Origin: Dyadobacter endophyticus
GTDB lineage: Bacteria > Bacteroidota > Bacteroidia > Cytophagales > Spirosomataceae
Length of the DNA stretch: 64,000 nucleotides
Direction of reading: 5' to 3'
Assembly: GCF_014641595.1 (NCBI RefSeq)
Contig: NZ_BMIA01000005.1
Coordinates: forward strand, 467,536-531,535
The notes under the pieces are model-generated. The model was not told the origin of the DNA, made no database searches, and saw nothing but the letters and a program-made list of their open reading frames with translations. Both the position numbers and the translations under genes were made by a program. Below are positions 60,901 through 64,000 of the stretch, one piece after another; positions within the stretch are counted from its first letter, which is position 1; the number at the start of each line of letters is the position of its first letter.

Positions 60901-63186
60901 TTATTTCAGCACACGCAACTTGGCGAAACTGAGGAGCAGTGTTTTTTCACCCACCAGGTCAAACTTGACGGTTGCTTTCCTATCAGTACCATTGACGTCC
61001 ATTTTGGTCACCACCCCGAAACCGAATTTCAAATGCTCCACCTTGTCGCCTTCCGCGAGGTCGAATGTGTCTGTCGGCACGAAATCGGTTGACGGAACAT
61101 GGCTCGTAGCAGCCGTCGCAACCGGTCTGGCTTCGGTTTTGCGTTGTACCAGATTACGCGCGAACGTCGTCACAGGAGGCGTAGTATCACGTTCCAGGGC
61201 GCTTTGCACCATTCTGTTCACATTCAAAAAGCGCTGGTCGACTTCCAGCAGGAACCGGCTCGGTTCGCACATTTTGAGGCGGCCCCATTGGTAACGGCTT
61301 TCGGCATAAGAGAATGACAACTTCTTTTCCGCACGCGTGATCGCCACATAGAAAAGCCTTCTTTCTTCTTCCAAATCTTGCCGGCTTTCCAGCATCATCT
61401 GGCTCGGGAAAAGGTCTTCTTCGAGCCCCACAATAAATACATTCCTGAATTCCAGCCCCTTAGCGGAGTGAATGGTCATCATCGTCACGCGGTCGTGATC
61501 ATTGTTATCGTCCGGTTCATCGGCATTCGTCAATAGCGAAACCGATTGAAGGAATGCGCTCAGCGTTTTGTCCTCACTCTCGTCGCTATCGACAAATTCC
61601 TTGATACCATTCAGCAATTCCTGGACGTTTTCGTAGCGCGAAAGGCCTTCCACCGTCTTGTCTTCATATAATTCGCGCAGGATTCCGGATGCTTTGGCAA
61701 TGTGTGAAGAAATTTCATAGGCGTCCTTTCCTTCTTCTACCAAAATCTTGAAACTCTTGATCAGCGTTCCAAATCCTTCGATAGGGGCGATGGTACGCCC
61801 TGTACCAAATTGGTTGATATTAGCCACCACATCCCAGATCGCCACATTATTTTCGGAAGCGGTTACAGCAATTTTGGCCACCGTGGTGTCGCCAATCCCT
61901 CTTTTGGGTAAATTAATGATCCGTTTGAAAGCTTCTTCGTCCCGCTGGTTCACTGTAAACCTCAGGTAAGCCAGCAAATCCTTGATTTCTTTCCTTTGAT
62001 AAAAAGACTGACCGCCGACAATGCGGTACTTAATGCCAAGCTTCCGGAGCGCTTCTTCAAATGAGCGGGATTGCGCATTGGTACGATAAAGGATCGCGAA
62101 GTTTTCATTCCGCAGCGACTTCTGCATTTTTTCTTCAAAAATCGCAGTCGCTATCAACCGGCCCTCTTCATTATCCGAGCCAGCCTTGATTACGTCGATC
62201 AGCGAACCTTCTTCATTGGAAGTAAATGTCGTCTTTTCGAGCTGCGACTTGTTCCGTGCGATCACCGAATTGGCCGCATTGACGATCGTACTTGTCGAAC
62301 GGTAGTTCTGTTCCAGCTTGATCACCCGCACATCCGGGAAGTCCTTTTCAAAATTGAGAATGTTCTCGATGTTCGCGCCACGGAATGCGTAAATACTCTG
62401 TGCATCGTCACCTACAACTACGATATTGCGGTGCACCGCCGACAACTTTCTGGTAATGAGGTACTGGGAAACGTTCGTATCCTGAAACTCATCGACCATC
62501 ACGTGCTGGAACTTGTGCTGATACTTATATAGCACGTCGGGAAAATCGCGGAAAAGGACGTTGGTATTGAAAAGCAGATCGTCGAAATCCATCGCATTGG
62601 CCTGGAAGCAGCGCGTCACATATGTTTTGTACAGCCTGCCAATCTCCTTCATTTTCGCCGCATCGTCGTCGGCCTGGATCACCGCATTATTAATGTAATC
62701 GTCCGCCGAAATAAGCCGGTTCTTCGCCCCGGAGATCCGGTTGAAAACCACATTGGCCTTGTAAACCTTGTCGTCGAGGTTATATTCTTTAATGATACTT
62801 CTTAATAATGACTTCGAATCGTCGGTATCATATATAGAGAAATCGCTGGTGTAGCCTAGATACCGGGCCTCGATGCGGAGTATTTTGGCAAAAACGGAGT
62901 GGAAAGTACCCATCCAGATGTTCCGCGCCTCCGTACCGACTGCGCCTTCGATCCGGCTGCGCATTTCACCCGAAGCCTTATTGGTAAATGTGAGGGACAA
63001 TATGCGGAACGGATCAACACCGGTCTCGATCAGCCGCGCAATCCGATAGGTAAGTACCCTGGTTTTTCCCGAACCCGCACCCGCAATGATCATCAAAGGT
63101 CCATTTCCGTGCAGCACAGCCTCCCGTTGGGGCTCATTCAAGGTCGAGAGATAATCGTTGTGGTTCAAAGTTGTATGCTTTTCCAA
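60901..63186 (-). CDS. pcrA: UvrD/PcrA-family DNA helicase
   Basis: SF1A helicase of 761 residues. Motif I IAGAGSGKTRVLTYR (about 34-48), LTFTNKASGEM, motif II VMVDEFQDTN, VVVGDDAQSIYAFRGAN, LEQNYRST, MMTIHSAKGLEF and LFYVAITRAEKKL. The C-terminus carries the Tudor-like domain (GDKVEHLKFGFGVVTKMD) of PcrA, which contacts RNA polymerase. It unwinds DNA 3'-5' in excision repair and replication restart. A -7 element lies just upstream. Confidence 0.96.
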   Translation of the reverse strand: MEKHTTLNHNDYLSTLNEPQREAVLHGNGPLMIIAGAGSGKTRVLTYRIARLIETGVDPFRILSLTFTNKASGEMRSRIEGAVGTEARNIWMGTFHSVFAKILRIEARYLGYTSDFSIYDTDDSKSLLRSIIKEYNLDDKVYKANVVFNRISGAKNRLISADDYINNAVIQADDDAAKMKEIGRLYKTYVTRCFQANAMDFDDLLFNTNVLFRDFPDVLYKYQHKFQHVMVDEFQDTNVSQYLITRKLSAVHRNIVVVGDDAQSIYAFRGANIENILNFEKDFPDVRVIKLEQNYRSTSTIVNAANSVIARNKSQLEKTTFTSNEEGSLIDVIKAGSDNEEGRLIATAIFEEKMQKSLRNENFAILYRTNAQSRSFEEALRKLGIKYRIVGGQSFYQRKEIKDLLAYLRFTVNQRDEEAFKRIINLPKRGIGDTTVAKIAVTASENNVAIWDVVANINQFGTGRTIAPIEGFGTLIKSFKILVEEGKDAYEISSHIAKASGILRELYEDKTVEGLSRYENVQELLNGIKEFVDSDESEDKTLSAFLQSVSLLTNADEPDDNNDHDRVTMMTIHSAKGLEFRNVFIVGLEEDLFPSQMMLESRQDLEEERRLFYVAITRAEKKLSFSYAESRYQWGRLKMCEPSRFLLEVDQRFLNVNRMVQSALERDTTPPVTTFARNLVQRKTEARPVATAATSHVPSTDFVPTDTFDLAEGDKVEHLKFGFGVVTKMDVNGTDRKATVKFDLVGEKTLLLSFAKLRVLK

Positions 63187-63210
63187 TTACTTATGATATA
63201 TAGCAAAAGC

Positions 63211-63218
63211 CAAAGTTA
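63211..63218 (-). promoter_or_regulatory. -7 element of the UvrD/PcrA gene
   Basis: The minus strand reads TAACTTTG, full consensus. Predicted start near 63204, about 18 bases before the ATG. Confidence 0.5.
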
Positions 63219-63309
63219 GGAAAAACCGTCAAAAGCATTCCGAATCTCTGGAGCTGTAAGCCAGAGCGATCCTATAAATATTATTCCGCGATCAGAACAT
63301 AAGGTGTGC

Positions 63310-63332
63310 ATTGTTGGTTAAATAGCAACAAT
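63310..63332. repeat. Short inverted repeat upstream of the small gene at 63383
   Basis: ATTGTTG (63310-63316) is mirrored by CAACAAT (63326-63332) with a 9-base loop, followed by TTGGAATTTC. It may be an operator; nothing else is seen in the gap 63187-63382. Confidence 0.4.
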
Positions 63333-63382
63333 TTGGAATTTCATCATATATATAGGGCACCGCCCGCACGCGAACACAGCAA

Positions 63383-63736
63383 ATGAGTACAATGAATATC
63401 GAAGATCAACCGCTGGAAGTACAATGGGAACACCTGCTCGGGCAGCTGGAAGAACTGTTAGGCAAGCGCCCAGGCGACTTAAATGGCGTCCTGTTCCTGA
63501 TAGGTGTGCAGGAATTGGGACAGGGGGCGAAGCGGTTCACCAAGGAGCAGAAGCAGGACCTTATGCATATAGGTATATGTAGCGTGCTGAGCATGTCTTC
63601 CTATTATAGTCTTGAATACATTGATCAGGATGGCTGGCCGCATTACAAGCTGGAACGCGCCCTGCCTCCGGGCGATGTTTTGAAGCAGGAAGCGCTTTTG
63701 AAGATGCATGTGATCGAGTACTTCAAAAATTTGTGA
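63383..63736 (+). CDS. Small conserved-looking hypothetical protein, 117 residues
   Basis: Family not recognised. The protein is acidic and helical, without signal peptide: LEVQWEHLLGQLEELLGKRP, GVLFLIGVQELGQGAKRFTK, then a Gly/Tyr-rich part SMSSYYSLEYIDQDGWPHYK and a final helix QEALLKMHVIEYFKN. Normal composition and its place just before a ribosomal RNA operon suggest a real gene. Confidence 0.72.
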   Translation: MSTMNIEDQPLEVQWEHLLGQLEELLGKRPGDLNGVLFLIGVQELGQGAKRFTKEQKQDLMHIGICSVLSMSSYYSLEYIDQDGWPHYKLERALPPGDVLKQEALLKMHVIEYFKNL

Positions 63737-63820
63737 AAAAATTACGAATCGGTAATTTCTGGTTATCAACCGGTTGATGAAAAGTGAAAAAGATTATTTA
63801 CAATTTTTCGCTATCGGCAC

Positions 63821-63852
63821 TTGCATGTTAAAAATAAACCCTGCACTTTTGC
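63821..63852 (+). promoter_or_regulatory. Ribosomal RNA operon promoter
   Basis: CTTG (63821-63824), 20-base spacer, CACTTTTG (63845-63852), one mismatch to the -7 consensus. An A/T-rich stretch (AAAAAGATTATTTACAATTT, about 63789-63808) precedes it like an UP element. Predicted start near 63859. Confidence 0.65.
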
Positions 63853-63858
63853 ACTCCC

Positions 63859-64000
63859 AATCGGGAATAACGGTAGCGAAAACGATCGGTACCACTAGTT
63901 CTGAGAAGATTCAGAGTAAAGTTCTTTGACATGATGAAGAGAGCAAGAAGATAGGTTCGTTAGAAACATTGGTCGGTTTCTTTGGAGACCAGACTGCAAC
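63859..64000 (+). other. 16S rRNA leader (rrn operon begins; 16S gene outside window)
   Basis: The stretch AAAGTTCTTTGACATGATGA (63918-63937) is the box of the pre-16S leader seen before 16S genes in this phylum, and the window ends with GGAGACCAGACTGCAAC, a typical run-up to AGAGTTTGATCCTGG. TGGTC (near 63970) and GACCA may form part of the processing stalk. The mature 16S start is not reached. Confidence 0.78.

Noticed and set aside
1..64000. CRISPR array, insertion sequence, prophage or plasmid origin
   Set aside because: No regularly spaced repeats, transposase, integrase, phage structural gene or replication protein was seen on either strand.

Overview
The window reads as a chromosome segment of a Bacteroidota bacterium, most likely order Cytophagales near Dyadobacter/Spirosoma. 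Pointers: about 50 percent GC, promoters of the Bacteroidota type (TTTG and TAnnTTTG), little Shine-Dalgarno signal, a eukaryotic-type (GT3) glycogen synthase, MG2/TonB-plug proteins, DUF4292, DUF4301, DUF5723 and DUF6787 proteins, a split-off atpDC pair and LytTR/LytS signalling. It is mostly core genome: I see no insertion sequence, prophage, CRISPR array or plasmid origin.

Layout. 1-9.8 kb: the 5' part of a family-10-like glycosylhydrolase lipoprotein, glycogen synthase, prmA, a 1559-residue exported protein of unknown role, and plsY. 9.8-17.4 kb: M20 peptidase, a TPR protein, hpt, a beta-CASP nuclease-like protein, tRNA-Leu(CAG), a pentapeptide-repeat protein, the remnant of an outer-membrane protein gene, a flavodoxin-reductase-like protein and a two-gene ABC unit. 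17.5-26.5 kb: a barrel-like protein, a BlaI/M56 sensor-repressor pair with striking operators, hemJ, msrA, a small barrel, two tandem paralogues, an RluA enzyme and a MacB/LolD-like ATPase. 26.5-35.9 kb: a polytopic TPR protein, then atpDC bracketed by two different PIN-type toxin-antitoxin modules, a cupin/intradiol-dioxygenase pair and a LytTR two-component system.

36-51.8 kb: an APC permease, an MG2-plus-orphan-plug protein, the TPR/DUF4292/EnvC-like envelope cluster, panB with an RluA enzyme and a DUF6787 protein, and a leftward unit recQ-DUF5723-CehA-like. 51.9-64 kb: two polytopic membrane proteins (one GT39-like), PBP4-type dacB, a MORN-like protein, GDP-fucose synthase, an Lrp/AsnC regulator, a DUF4301 protein with sugar-nucleotidyltransferase-like motifs, a UvrD/PcrA helicase, a small unknown protein, and at the right edge the promoter and leader of a ribosomal RNA operon whose 16S gene starts outside the window.

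Much of the content concerns the cell envelope. The most interesting items are the BlaI-type operator that exactly fills the promoter spacer of its own operon, with a second operator pair behind the operon; the DUF4301 protein; the MG2 protein ending in a TonB plug without a barrel; and the two toxin-antitoxin modules flanking the ATP synthase beta/epsilon genes. All functional calls rest on reading motifs by eye; no database search was run.
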